Below, piece after piece: positions 45,885 to 58,431 of a DNA stretch of 64,000 nt; positions within the stretch are counted from its first letter, which is position 1; every line of letters begins with the position of its first letter. Under the pieces are notes generated by a model. That model did no database searches. It worked only from the letters and a program-made list of their open reading frames with translations, and was not told the origin of the DNA. Location of the stretch: positions 27,289,141 to 27,353,140 of the forward strand of contig CP136065.1 of assembly GCA_032622095.1 (NCBI GenBank), given 5' to 3'. This DNA is from Siphonodentalium dalli. Its lineage: Eukaryota; Mollusca; Scaphopoda; Gadilida; Siphonodentaliidae. The position numbers and the translations under genes are program-made.

Positions 45885-46276
45885 CCCTTTACCCAACAGA
45901 AGGGCCCTGTGCCAATGCATTCTCTTATATATGCGAGTCGACCATAGGTCGCCTCGCATATATAAGAGAATGCATTGGCTTAACACATTAAATTTTTTTA
46001 AATTGTTAAAGAATGTAAGAAAAAATGGTAAAAAGTGTTAAAAAAAGATTTTTTTTAGGCCAATGCATTCTCTTATATATGCGAGGCGACCTATGGTCGA
46101 CTCGCATATATAAGAGAATGCATTGGCACAGGGCATAACTATAACCATCACAATGTTGTCAATGAGCCGGTTCCAATGATATCCATATTTGTATGGTTTT
46201 ATTAAGACAGACCCAAGATATTTTAGGCTGTTGAAGCTTTATTTGGCCGGTTTTGGCCGGTTTGTTGGGTAAAGGG
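45885..46276. mobile_element. MITE family A, copy 3, intact with perfect TTAA duplication
   Basis: TTAA (45881-45884), CCCTTTACCCAACA...TGTTGGGTAAAGGG, TTAA (46277-46280). 392 bp, two complete CCCTGTGCC palindromes and the GGCTGTTGAAGCTTTATTTG tail. It is the reference member for the family. Confidence 0.93.
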
Positions 46277-46280
46277 TTAA

Positions 46281-48133
46281 AGTTATCTACAAATCAATGA
46301 AATCAGTTAATCTTAGCTCTAAATCACTTCAGGCTAGCTTCAATTTATGTAAGGTAGCTTTAAGTCCATATCCTTCCAGTCAAACTTTTTTTCCGCACGG
46401 GCTTTTTATAAAGGCATTTCATGTTTTGTTTAATGTTATAATTTGTTGACTACAAGGCGTTTGATCACTGCGGCAGCAGAATTGAACTAAAACGGCGATA
46501 ACCAAGATACTTCTTGTTGTGTGTGTGCTGGTCTTATTGTGACGCTGCAGTCGGGGTCATTTCGAGAATTGAAATTTCGATTTAATTTGATATCTATACT
46601 AAGACAGTCATAAATTTCCGACTCAATTCAGTAATATATCTAGCTAATCGTCACCTGTTCATTGGTGCCTAATAAATCTCTTTGATATTTACCGTCAATA
46701 TGGTGGGTGGTAAATGATTCCAGATCTCTGCTCGACGGAGACCGGATCACGTGCGGGGATGGTGTTAGCACGTTGTCGACAATTCTAGCGATACCCAGAG
46801 AGCCCGCGGGAATATGCGAACATTAAAGATTCGCCAGGAAGTGTTCACTCCAAGATTAAACGGCATTAATTGCATGCGTTTATTAGCGCGCAGTTTTATG
46901 AAATTTGTCAAAACTATAAGCTATGCCCAATTTATGAAATCCTATAGATGGATGACATTTGATACGGTCTATTAGTGGCAACAGTCGGCGTAGTAATATC
47001 TTCACCGATGTAGTATATGCTACATGCAGATACAAACAACTAAATATTCCCTCAATAGGTGATAGTATTAACTAAAGTCCCCCGGCGATGAGTTAAGCCA
47101 ATAAAGGGTCCAAATTGTCATTTGTTGCTTTAAACGTCGCCCGGTGTACCATTAATTTTGGTGAAAACAAAAGCACACCTTCCGGAGTTTGTTTCTAAAC
47201 TTAAATCTTGTATTCCCACACTACGCAACTTTCTGCAGAAAAATAAGCAGCATAAAAATATACCCAAGCCCCTTTGAGAAGGCTTTTTTGGAGGAAAAAT
47301 CACAATAAAACAACATAATGTCTGAAAAGATGAATCAGTATTGAGTGTTTATGTCTATCAGATTATTGCAAAAGTGGTTGAATATTATTTATGTTGTTTT
47401 TGGCCCTTCACGTGATAAAATATAGTTCTGCAAATGGCTAACAAAAAAACTAAAATATAAAATGAAAAATTAAATGTTTTTTCTCTCGCAAACAGTAATG
47501 ATTTCAGACAGTAGACAGAGTATAGACCCTAGTTAGAAAAAAACTATCTTTTTAATTATTACCGCATGTTTATACAAAATTAGAATATATATCTCATATT
47601 GTGAGGGTAATGTGTGTTGTTATAGTTCTATAGCATACATTGGTTATAAAGGATGATATTTTCCATAAGATTGATAGTTTGAAAATTCACGAATGGGCCG
47701 CGTAACACAATTTCATGACCCCAGACTCTTCCGGTCCATTTATAAAAAAAAATGATCGCCATATTTACGTAGGGTATCTGTATGTGGTTCGCTGCCGAAT
47801 CCAATTCTGGCAAGATGGGTGTGATTTTATATTTCCGCGTCGTATTCTATAATGTTATGGATCGTTCGCCCGTCCATGCATCCACTTCGTATCCGGCTAT
47901 ATAACTCCAATTTCGATGAAATGGAACAAAAATGAAATGCATTGTTTAGTGCGCTGCGGTCTGATGAGTTTTTGTCTGATTAGTTTCCGGGGCATAAGTC
48001 TAGTTTGGGCTGCTTCATAACCGCCGGATTGCTTGATAACTATCAAAAACGTGTATGAGACTGAAAGGGCGCAGAATGCACGATATGTTCGAATTGTGGA
48101 TTTTTCCGATGATTTTGTCGAAGTATTGAACCG
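46281..48133. other. no gene recognised
   Basis: Spacer with no shared repeat or supported ORF noticed. Confidence 0.35.
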
Positions 48134-48137
48134 TTAA

Positions 48138-48318
48138 CCCTTTCTGTACTATCTGGTCTATTATTGATTTGGAGGGGTGTGCATGTAATATAAGCAGACG
48201 ACAAGATAATAATAGTGCAGATCGACGGAGTCCTATTTATTGAGGGAAATTAAACAAGCGAACTTATTATCTGAACATTTTCTGAGGGATAACTACTCAT
48301 CAATGAGTGTTTAGTATA
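48138..48318. mobile_element. MITE family T copy (right end worn)
   Basis: TTAA (48134-48137), CCCTTTCTGTACTATCTGG; internal GCAGACGACAAGATAATAAT and AACTTATTATCTGAACATTT. It ends near TTTAGTATA without the CCCTTT complement. Confidence 0.7.
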
Positions 48319-50764
48319 CGCTACGTTGACATTGCAGCTTTTTGTTTGCGGAAATTAACTTCAGTTAGCGTTCATTTGTCATCACCAAACTTGGTTTGAA
48401 GCTGATCTGGCTTAAATTATGTGTCCAGTTCTGACCAGGATTTGGTTCAATGTCTATAAAAGATTTGTTGCTAGAGTTTGCATTTATCCATACATATTTT
48501 GGTTTCCGGGTGATATCTTATTCGAATGTTGTGCGAAACAAACAACGAACATGGTGATTATGCCAAGCCTTGTGTACTTGTTTTAGTTTTGGAAACTTGT
48601 TTTCGATGTTCACCAAAAGGAACAATGTCAAGAACATGCACACTTAATGTTTTATTTATTTATAATTATTTAGGACAACCTATAATCCCACATACAGGGT
48701 AAATATTCATCACGGGATTGCTGCGTGGTTATACCAGTCCACTTCTCTTGTCTTCTGTCTTTGAAATTATTAAAAATTCGGTATTAATAAATCCTGCGCA
48801 TAGAACCTGTTTGGATTGCACTAAAGCCTTGCGTTGTAAATTTTACTGACATCCAGCTGTGCCTCTGCCGATGTGGCTTTTGCATTGGCAAATAATTATT
48901 TGAACTTTATGCTACATTCATCCGAATAAATGGACCCGAAATGACAACAAAAGTAAACCAATCAGAAGGCGTACGTGTGCCTATAATCAACATAGTAAGG
49001 TGTTCTGTTGTTCCATTCCAAAACAAGTCGTTGCATATAACCAGGATCGAATCCACGGTGTCTTGCGTTTTGCGGTAGACCTTACTGAAAGATGCCATTA
49101 TTTGTCCGCTACACAAGCATGTCTGATAAAAGATATCTGAGTCTATCAGTTTGTCTGGGAATAACGTTCTCCAGTGTTTGTCATGCCCTTGCCCTGTAAT
49201 ACTCCCGCATGCACGTATGTTATATAGCTCAACCAATTAGGCACAAATATATAAACCCCGACGGTCTCAAAGGATTTATCAAAGACGTTCATAAGAGGTG
49301 TAAATTATGCACACCTGTTTACGCCGCTTTAATATATTCCGTCAAATTCTGAAGGAATTCCTCTGAGAAAATTATTTTATGAAAGCGTATAACTTTACCG
49401 AAATTAGAGACTGTCCACCTTAGAAACTTGCTAGAATACGGACAGACTGTCGCAGACGTCAAAACTTCAAATTGTCAACCATTGTTCCCCTTCTTTTGCA
49501 GAGAAGATATTGGAGAAAAATTGCAGGATTTGAAGGTGCGTCAATGACAGATGAGCACAGAAGCTCTATTATCCTCTTTGCTATCGGATATCAAACACTA
49601 CCACACTTGAGCGATGCTAGATATCAAAGAAAAGAACATAAGAGTTGAAGTTTTTCTGAAGGGTCGGTAAATTGCTCCAGAGATTTCCTCCATTGGTTAC
49701 ATAATATTGCGGATAATTTCGTCGATGCTCAAAGAGACTAATTATAACATGGGGCTGGTCTGTAGAAGCGACACAGTTAGGTAACAGCTTCAACTGTTCG
49801 CTCAATATATTCAAGAGATTTTCAAATTTCTCCATACTTACATTAAAGACGGCACAAAGTCCAGGTTAATGTAGTTCTATTCAGACCACTTATGTGGCAT
49901 ATTGAATCGTTCTGTGTTGAGGCTGTCTTGCGTTTACGGTTCTATGTGTAATGCGGCGATACTCGATCAGAAAGGGGTCCTAATTAGTGACGTAGTTATC
50001 GATGCCTTTGCTTCGCTAATTATCGCCCTTTAATCTTCCATTTTCCTCGAAATCTTCACAAGCGTATATTAGCTTCCCAACAACTGTGGAATAAGATAGA
50101 TAATTACGCTGTAAGAATTTCTTCAATTAAGAAAACTTATTTTTTATTCTGCTTGTCCTTAGTAAATGTTCGTAAGTCTGGTCTGCGGGGAAATGGAAAT
50201 GCTTATATGATATCTTCAACGAGTAGTTATGTAAGAACCCGTCTAGTTGCTATTTTGACGAACACAATACGTCTGGGCTTTTCCCTAACACACGTGCATA
50301 TCATTATTAGCTTAAACACAATTGGTCAAGTGCCCCTGCCTGTCTGCTATGATGTTGGGGTCCTGCTAAATTTCTATGATGCTGGTATGGCAAACTGATG
50401 CCGTTACAAAAACGTATCGTTATTTTTCTAAATGGATATGCTCAGATACGAACACCGCGAAAATGACAACTTTTTTTAGAACAAATAACGGTACTTTTTG
50501 TTTGTTAACAGCATCAGTTTGCCCTAACAACATCATATCAATTCAGCAGGATCAACCAGCATCATAGCACATTAGCAGGGCCATTTGGCCAGGAGTATTA
50601 AAGATGCATTCATGGTTGCAGTCCTTCGGTTACAACAACAACAACAACACATAATCTAAACAAGAAAACCTTAGTCAGGAATGGTAATGCCATCTAGATC
50701 ATATTATTACGCATATATAAAATATATTGGAGCTTTAATGTAGTGATTGTGAAAAATGTCTATA
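48319..50764. other. no gene firmly recognised; (CAA)n tract at 50629-50650
   Basis: Two minus-strand ORFs (48907-49236 and 49617-49835) have ordinary amino-acid composition but no recognisable domain and no convincing splice partner. The CAACAACAACAACAAC tract at 50629-50650 follows TTGCAGTCCTTCGGTTA and resembles the tail of the 18389 insertion. Confidence 0.35.
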
Positions 50765-51640
50765 TCTATTATATATTTTGAAAGATCTGTGTGTGTGTGT
50801 GTGTATGTGTTTGTTTGTTTGTTTGTGTGTGTGTTTGAAATCGATGGACTCCAAAACGACTAAGCCAATTTCGATGAAATTTGGTATTTTAGGGTATTTT
50901 CGGCCGGAGACGAACATAGGCATATTTATTTGTCCGTGCGAGGTCAACTTTTCACGTGCGGAGGTCAAATCTGTTTTTACGCCGTTTTTGCGCTAATATA
51001 TTTCAGTTCGGTGCTCACAAATCGATTCGATATAGCGCGAATAATAAATTGCCAGTCATATAATTTGCACGGTTAGAATCTGTGTGGCTTCATCTTTCCA
51101 ACGATATATAATATGTATGTATCCGTTTTAGTTATCTGCCTCAATTATTAGGTACAAGTGGTACGATGCTTTTATCGGGATAAAATCAATGCGTAATTTC
51201 TATGACGTCGTCGGAGGTCATAAAGTTAGATTACGTTAACTCTCACCCTGCCGATGCATTTGACTGTGTCGCGTTAACTCATCACCGGCCGAGGTATCCG
51301 CAAATGACATTGGGCTATATATCTCGGAAACGGGTGTAGCTATCGCCTTGAAATTTGGTATGTGAATGTATCTTGCCCCGGATACGAATTTTATCGGGTC
51401 GCCGAGCACGCGCGACGCCAGCTTCGCGCATGCGCAGACGAGATCTCGGAAACGGGTTGAGATATTGACTTTAAATTTGGTATGTGAATGTATCTTGCCC
51501 CGGATACGAATTTTATCGGGTCGCCGAGCACGCGCGACACCAGCTTCGCGCATGCGCAGACCAGATCTAGGAAACGGGTGGAGCAATCGACTTGAAATTT
51601 GGTTTTTGAATAGCCCGGACGAAGTCGGGTCACCTTCTAG
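50765..51640 (+). mobile_element. non-autonomous Helitron, copy 1 of a head-to-tail pair
   Basis: Starts TCTATTATATATTTTGAAAG after host A and ends with the hairpin CCCGGAC-GAA-GTCGGG (51614-51629), then TCACCTTCTAG (CTAG 51637-51640). A (TG)n/(TGTT)n microsatellite follows the 5' end. The body has two tandem copies of a block around GAATTTTATCGGGTCGCCGA and GCATGCGCAGACCAGATCT. Short ORFs on both strands are repeat-derived. Confidence 0.82.
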
Positions 51641-52385
51641 TCTATTATATATTTTGGAAGATCTGTCTGTGTGTGTGTCTGTGTGTGTGTCTGTAATCGA
51701 TGGAAACGAAAACGGCCCAGCCGATTTCGATGAAACTTGGTATGTGGGGGTGTTTTCGGCCGGGCAGTGACATAGGCCTATTAATTTACCCGTGCGACGT
51801 GACATTGACCTTGACATCGGGTAATTTCAAGGTCAAACGCCCGAATATCACGGGATTTCGATGAAACTTGGTATGTGGGGGTACCTTCGGCCGTGAAGTG
51901 GCATAAACCTATTAATTTGCCCGTGCGACGTGGCCTTGACCTTGAAATCGGGTCAGTTCAAGGTCAAACGCCCGAATATCACGGTATTTCGATGAAACTT
52001 GGTATGTGGTGGGTACTTTCGTATGGGGAGTCTCATAAGCATATTCATTTGCCCGTGCGACGTGACCTTGACCTTGAAATTGGGTCAATTCAAGGTCAAA
52101 TCGCCAATTTTGATGGGATTTCGACGAAATTTTATACATAGGGTTACTTTTGTCCACTGAGTGTTTTGGAAGGGTCAAATCGTGACCCCGACCTGAACTT
52201 GACCTTCAAAATGGTCAATTCAATGTCAAATCGGGTAAAACCGGATGGATTTCGACGGGCACGTTTGTCGGGTACTTTTGTCCGGGCAGTGTTTTGGACT
52301 GGTCAAATCGTGACCCCACTTGACCATGACCTTCAAAATGGACAATTCAAGGTCAAAGCCCGGACGAAATCGGGTCACATTCTAG
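51641..52385 (+). mobile_element. non-autonomous Helitron, copy 2, with about 130-bp tandem core
   Basis: Begins TCTATTATATATTTTGGAAG directly after copy 1's CTAG. It ends CCCGGACGAAATCGGG + TCACATTCTAG (CTAG 52382-52385), with host T next. The core is four to five diverged units containing GATTTCGATGAAACTTGGTA, GTGCGACGTG and TTGACCTTGA...TTCAAGGTCAA. Microsatellite plus tandem core recalls Helitron-like repeats known from bivalves; that comparison is from memory. Confidence 0.82.
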
Positions 52386-52982
52386 TAGGTATATATAATT
52401 GATTTATATGTAATTTTTGTGTATATGTGTATAGTATGTGCTTGGTTAGAAAGCATATGAACACATTTTTTTAATCGGATGATTTGTTCACAAAGGGTGC
52501 ATATATTCCAATTGGTTGAAAGGTTCATCGCCAAACATGCAACGGCAATTGCATTGATACACCAATATATTATTGGTTATATTCAAACACCCATTGCCAA
52601 CAAAATGACAAACGCCTTGACGATTGACATGTTATTATGTTGACGTGTTGCAAATAAACTAAACTGTTATTTTCTCCGTTCTCGTATACGACATTAGAAT
52701 TGTTTTTCAGCTGGCATTTATCTTTTCTTTGTTATTTGTTCTAATTTATATCGAAATAGAGGTCTGCAATTGACTGACAGAAGCCAATATGCATTTAACA
52801 TTTCAGATTACAAATGAAAAAAATTCCTCGCGATATGAATCTGATTCGTCGTGCGAAATCTCACAGCATGAATGCGTTTTTTTTGTGCCACGTTAAATCT
52901 GACGAGAACTTTTTTTTAGAACAAATAATTTTGGAGAGCCGGTCAGTTTGCTGAATGCCTTTCTGAACTTAAATATATATAT
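52386..52982. other. no gene recognised
   Basis: AT-rich spacer between the Helitron pair and a family B MITE. Confidence 0.35.
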
Positions 52983-53399
52983 GTGACCCGCCATATCAAA
53001 TCCAGTCGTAAGTCGGGATTTTTTTACCCTGTGCCAATGCATTCTCTTATATATTCCATAGGTCGCCACGCATATATAAGAGAATGCATTGGTCTAACAA
53101 TTTTTTACAATTTTAATAATTTTTCTTGTATTCTTTAACAATTTTATAATTTCACCCATACACTCTTCTATATGCTTCTATATATGTGTGGGGCTCCCTG
53201 CAGGGTAATGGATGTTTTTTATTTTATGTCCTAAAAATTATAAGAAACATTTATTTTTAAAAAAATGATAAAAAAATTGTTAGGCCAATGCATTCTCTTA
53301 TATTCTCTTATGGTCGACTCGCATATATAAGAGAATGCATTTTTGGCACAGGATAAAAAAAATCCCGACTTACGACTGGATTTGATATGGCGGGTCACA
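52983..53399. mobile_element. MITE family B, copy with complete terminal repeats
   Basis: TGTGACCCGCCATATCAAAT at the left and GATATGGCGGGTCACA at the right. Both palindromes have internal deletions (TATATTCCATAGG at the left; TTCTCTTATATTCTCTTATGG at the right). Confidence 0.85.
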
Positions 53400-53939
53400 T
53401 ATATAAATTATGATAATGTAATTATGGTAAGGTAATGTGAACCAGTCAATGAATTTTATAAACTTGTTAAATGTCCATGCGCAGCTTTTATCTCAATGTG
53501 GAGTTTAATTTGACTTCTTCACGGTAAACTGAAAATTGGCTCAGGAAATTCTGACTTATTTCTTGTCAAATCTGACCGGAAATCATATATTTAACATTAG
53601 GAGATATTAAGTATCCTGCTTCAATATTGATGGCTGTTTGTAGTTCTTCGGGAGATTATGCCAATATTGCCACATCATCTGCAACTGTTGGAGCTCCCAA
53701 ATATATGCCAAAAATACACGCTTCTATTCTGGTTGTCTGATGAGCATTGAGAAGGTCGTTGTTCCACCTCTTATATAGTGTGATTGATAGCTTATCGTCT
53801 TGTGTAATTCCTTTCCAGATTTGAAGGAATGTCCCAGCGTTTGTTACCAGTTGACTTGTGATTAACTTAGTTTGGAGTGCTTGAATGAGTATTTTTTTTA
53901 CTATAGAAACAGGCTCCGTCCGTCCGTCCGTCAGTTCGC

Positions 53940-54700
53940 CCGTCACACTTTTGAGTACCTTCATGGTGTAATCATCTCCTCCTACAGTTTTGATCCTAGA
54001 GATTTGAAACTTCAGAATATTGTTGCCCATATATTGAAGATCTGGAACATATATATAGATGACGGAAAAATTATTTTTTTACAGAGTTATATTAACCCTT
54101 TTCGACTTAGAATATTTCAACATATTTTATAATTGTCTGTATGAGGGTATCTTCATGGTGTAATCAACTCCTCCTACATATTCCATCCCACAGATTTGAA
54201 ACTTCAGAATATTGTTGCCCATATATTGAAGATCTGGAACATGTATATAGATGATGGAAAAAATATTTTTTGACAGAGTTATTAACCCTTTTCGACTTAG
54301 AAAATTTCAACATTTTTTATAAATTTCTGTATGAGGGTACCTTCATGGTGTAATCAACTCCTCCTACAGTTTTGATCGTAGATATTTGAAACTTCAGAAT
54401 ATTGTTGCCCATATATTGAAGATGTGCAACATGTATATAGATGACGGAATTTTTTTTTTTTTACAGAGTTATTAACCCTTTTCGACTTAGAAAATTTCAA
54501 CATTTTTTTATAATTTTCTGTATGAGGGTACCTTCATGGTGTAATCAACTCCTCCTACAGTTTTGATCGTAGATATTTGAAACTTCAGAGTATTGTTACC
54601 CACATATTGGAGATGTGCAACATGTATATAGATGACGGAAATATTATTTTTTACGGAGTTATCAACCCTTTTCAACTTAGAAAATTTCAACATTTTTTTA
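53940..54700. repeat. about 190-bp satellite block, four units
   Basis: Units begin with TACCTTCATGGTGTAATCA at about 53956, 54147, 54338 and 54529. Each continues TTTGAAACTTCAGAATATTG, CATATATTGAAGAT, ATATAGATGACGGAA, AACCCTTTTCGACTTAG. The block is led by GTCCGTCCGTCCGTCAGTTC. It lies inside the LINE relic. The paralogous copy at 60060-60440 has only two units. Confidence 0.85.
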
Positions 54701-54711
54701 AATTTCTTTAA

Positions 54712-55204
54712 AGGTACGGTTGGCCTTGGCGGTGGGTATCCTAGAAAAATATTTCCACCCGTCAAAAACCGCCACAAACAGAATGAACATCAAAATGTAG
54801 ACAGACTTTGTCCGTATACAAATAAGAAATATCGCATAAACAGTATGTTATTGTCATTTGTTTGACCATTGTTATGTAAACAAAAGCATAAAAAGTAACT
54901 TTTCTGGTGTTTGTTATATTATGATGGTAAACATAAAGAGCGTTCTTTGTTGGTGAATTCCTGATATGGAACAAATAAAAAGCGTTTATGCCATTTTTGT
55001 GTGATTAGCCAGTAGCATTGTGCTGTCTTCTGTGATACAATCAGGCTCTTGATTAGGTAAAATATAGTATGTCTTTATGATAGCATGTTGTTTACGCGAT
55101 AGTCATGGTATATATGAACGAAACTGTATGTATTTTAATGTTTTTCTGTTTACGGTGATTAGAACAAATATGAATATTTTCGACAACTAAGGCCTCACGT
55201 GCCT
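54712..55204. mobile_element. MITE family D copy 2, TTAA insertion with empty site in the paralogue
   Basis: TTAA (54708-54711), AGGTACGGTTGGCCTTGG ... CTAAGGCCTCACGTGCCT, TTAA (55205-55208). The related sequence at 60440-60460 reads straight through (TTTCTTTAACAAAGCGG), giving a single TTAA where the 493-bp element sits here. Confidence 0.85.
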
Positions 55205-55780
55205 TTAACAAAGCGGCATTGACTTGCCACGTTTTCGGGGGACACTGTGGTCTGCTGACCTTTTATTCATTAAGAAGTTCACTGTGATAGATCTTCCTCA
55301 TCAGATGTGGATATTAAACTTAATTCGTCAAAGACTTTCGTTGCATCCAGTGTCACTGATGCTACTGGTTTCTTCATATATGTGACCTCATTAATTACTT
55401 CTGATATGATGAGTGCGGCATGGGATTGTGAGATCTGAAACCGGAAAAAAGAGTGTTTTGGTTGATATAAGACAGTCATCAATTTTGATGTGGATGATCG
55501 TTTCAAGGATTTTGCTGACTACCATGGGGGACCGTTATGCCTCTGTAATTTCATGGGATGGTCGAATCCTAATCCTTCTTTTGAATTGGGGTGAGGATTC
55601 CTTCTTTCGGTAGGTCGGGTATCTTCTTCATTGTAAGAATGCCATTGATAAGGGTAGCTATGTAATCCTTTACTAGGACTCCCCCTAACTTAAGATGTTT
55701 TGCCGTCATTCATAACTGATCAAGGGATTTTCCGCTGTCTAGCTTCGTCACAGTCCTTATGTCCTCAGCATCGACCTTAA

Positions 55781-56134
55781 CCCTTTACCCAACAAAACGG
55801 CCAAAAACGCCCAAATAAAGCTTCAACAGCCTAAAATATCTTCGGTCTGTCTCAATAACACCATACAAATATGGATATCATTGGAACCGGTTCATTGACC
55901 ACATTGTGATGGTTACAGTTATGCCCTGTGCCAATGCATTCTCTTATATATGCGAGTCGAGTCAGTCGACCATAAGTCGCCTCGCATATATAAGAGAATG
56001 CATTGGCCTAAATTTTTTTTATCATTTGTAATGTGTTAAGCCAATGCATTCTCTTATATATGCGAGGCGACCTATGGTCGACTCGCATATATAAGAGAAT
56101 GCATTGGCACAGGGCCGTTCTGTTGGGTAAAGGG
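55781..56134. mobile_element. MITE family A, copy 4, TTAA insertion with empty site in the paralogue
   Basis: TTAA (55777-55780), CCCTTTACCCAACA ... TGTTGGGTAAAGGG, TTAA (56135-56138). The LINE paralogue near 61070-61080 reads CAGCATCGACCTTAACT with no insert. The left palindrome carries an extra GAGTCAGTC-like duplication. Confidence 0.93.
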
Positions 56135-56807
56135 TTAACTGGCTCTTCAAAATCCCATCTGATATGATATTGTTGATAACAATAGTGTCCAGTTCTGCTA
56201 GCTTATTGAAGTCTTCGTCGAAGCAATGGTTAATATCCGGGGTGGATCATTTACTAAAATGTTCCGTCCAACCTTTCAAGATTTCTTCATCTGTATATAA
56301 AAGCTGATCGTCAACAATAAGTAGTTGGTTACTTACTTGCACTGCTGCCCATGTCGCTTTACTAGCTTGAAGAATATTTTGTTGTCCATTTCGATGCTGT
56401 CGTTATTTCTTCATATACCTGCTGTCTGTTTTGGCTTTCAATTGTCTTTGCTCTCTTCGTAAATTCCTCTTTGCCACCACCATGTTGTTGTATAGTATTT
56501 TACTTGTGTGGCCTGATTTGTTCCAGCGATGAAATGCCAGTTTGGAGATTGAAGAGGTCCCTATTATGTATTCAGTCCATGTACGTTTCCTTTTCTTCGT
56601 ATCTGGTATTGCAGCGTTATGATTAGGAATGGTTCGACGTGTGGCTTCATTGAAAGCATTACCTAGATTGGTCAACAGCAGGCTGATGCCAAATTCTGAC
56701 TTGGCTTCCTGTATGATGTTTGACCCTCCTAACAGCAACTCATCAATTGCTTCAAGATATGTTATTTTGTCACATTTGGCTTCAATTGGCTTTCTCATTA
56801 GGTTCAA

Positions 56808-58431
56808 CTTCTCCGAACTTCAGGTATACCAACTATATAGCGTTGGTATGTAATCCTATGTCCGTAGTACATAATTTTGCTGTTATGCGACAGTGATAAG
56901 ACGTATTGTTTCCATGGTTTCCTTCATTAGTACATTCGTTAAGTCAACATATCATCGAACATATAAAGTGAAATAGGTACATAATGTGACCATTTGATTC
57001 TAAGATAAGCAGATAATGGAGTCATGTCCGTTATTATGGTTTTATGTCGCGGGCCACAGTGAAAACAAATGTTAGAGAGCGTACACCTGAAAAGTCGTGA
57101 GTTGGCTTATTTGTGTTATTTTCCGCACATAATCTGCTTACAATTGCCTCTTTATGAGTAGATAATGTGATTAAATCTCCCCTCGTTTTCAGCACATTAT
57201 CGACTTAACGTGAAGCGATTCTCAGCACATTATCTACAAGCAAGTTATATTAAAAGCAGATAATGTGAGGATTTTCGGTACGAACAGGCTTGTTAAGAAG
57301 TCGTTTTTCAGAAGTCTGGTGTAGAAGAAATAATCGATGAGTGATTCTCTGGACCCATCGTGATGCAGGATTGTTGATTCCAGAGGGTAGTCCCCATGTA
57401 GTGATAGCTACATAGTTGAGTCTTCATATAGATTTGATAAGGCTGACTCATTTTCGTTTGGTGGGAGTCGATGTATGGAACCATGCATATCCCCTGCATA
57501 CTGGTGCTACGAGCTGGGAATCTTTATATTTCATTATTAGATTAGATTGTATTTTATTTTATGACTAGACAATATACATGTAGAAACATTCAAGACAAAA
57601 AGAGTTTAACAATAATGTATAATGTACATAGCAGTTTTGAATAATATATGAGTAGAAGTGTTTTGATGCTGTATACAGGGTCGGAGAAAAATTTATTGAG
57701 GTGGTCATGCATTCCACACAGGCTAGCCGTCGGGGATTACACCACTTAGAATGCACTATTAGCAGGCTTTGTGGTTCCCGGAGAAAAAAGGATATTGTGA
57801 TTGAAATACATATGATTATTTCGTTGATAGATTCTATGCACATGTTGTAAAGTATGTTATCTTTCTATGTTCTTCTGCTGGGCAAAAATGCAAGTAGGAG
57901 TACCTGAGATGTTTCTATATGTATTACTGTAATGATGTGGTCACCATCTGGAAGACTTTTGATCGTATTATCCAAATTATTCTTCCATATAAAAGATATT
58001 CCTCACTGACCTCTTTTCCTTTCCTTATGATTCATTGGGTCATCTTCATCCACAAATCTCGAATAGTGGTGAGTGAACATCTTATCCAAATATTTTTCCT
58101 CAAATTTATAGAGCTAATGTTCTTGTATAAGAATGTCATTTGAATGCGATAACTTTCAGAAACAACACATGTTGGTTCCCACTGGGTGGAGAAGTAAACT
58201 TTATTTATACTTGTCTACGTTCTGTTACATTTGGATCCCAGAGCAACCAAATCAAGCGGAATGATAACAATAGCTATCGCGTACACGATAGTATTCACCA
58301 CGCGGAACTTTGTTATGATCAGCGACCTTATGAACCAAACACAATGACATTTAGCATGCATCAATCTGTTTAGTATTTGGTTTAGATAGAGTTACCCCTA
58401 ATGTTTTAGATGTTGATATTTGCCCGATTGT

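Larger units (their letters stand above)
53540..56807 (-). pseudogene. LINE ORF2 relic, copy 1 (reverse transcriptase and upstream linker), minus strand
   Basis: Reads from 56807 downward. The linker between endonuclease and RT includes TWTEYIIGTSSISKLAFHRW and VVAKRNLRREQRQLKA. RT blocks follow as GILTMKKIPDLPKEGILTPI (about 55620), then SHAALIISEVINEVTYMKKP and VASVTLDATKVFDE, with the palm aspartate region. The reading resumes at 53640-53870 with TLYKRWNNDLLNAHQTTRIE, IYLGAPTVADDVAILA (A-D-D catalytic box), a stop, and SPEELQTAINIE. Many frameshifts and stops occur. It is interrupted by a family A MITE (55781-56134), a family D MITE (54712-55204) and a satellite block (53940-54700). A related copy lies at 59525-61078. 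The family resembles a LINE type common in molluscs (inference). Confidence 0.75.

Noticed and set aside
48907-49236. Minus-strand ORF of 109 codons
   Set aside because: Ordinary composition but no recognisable domain, no promoter and no splice partner; could be chance in AT-rich DNA. A homology search would settle it.
49617-49835. Minus-strand ORF of 72 codons starting MEKFENLLNILSEQLKLLPN
   Set aside because: Looks protein-like (amphipathic start) but no family is recognised and no adjoining exon found. Left out pending a database search.
51236-52178. ORFs across the Helitron pair, up to 193 codons on the minus strand
   Set aside because: They follow the tandem repeat units and shift frame with them; no Rep or helicase motif.
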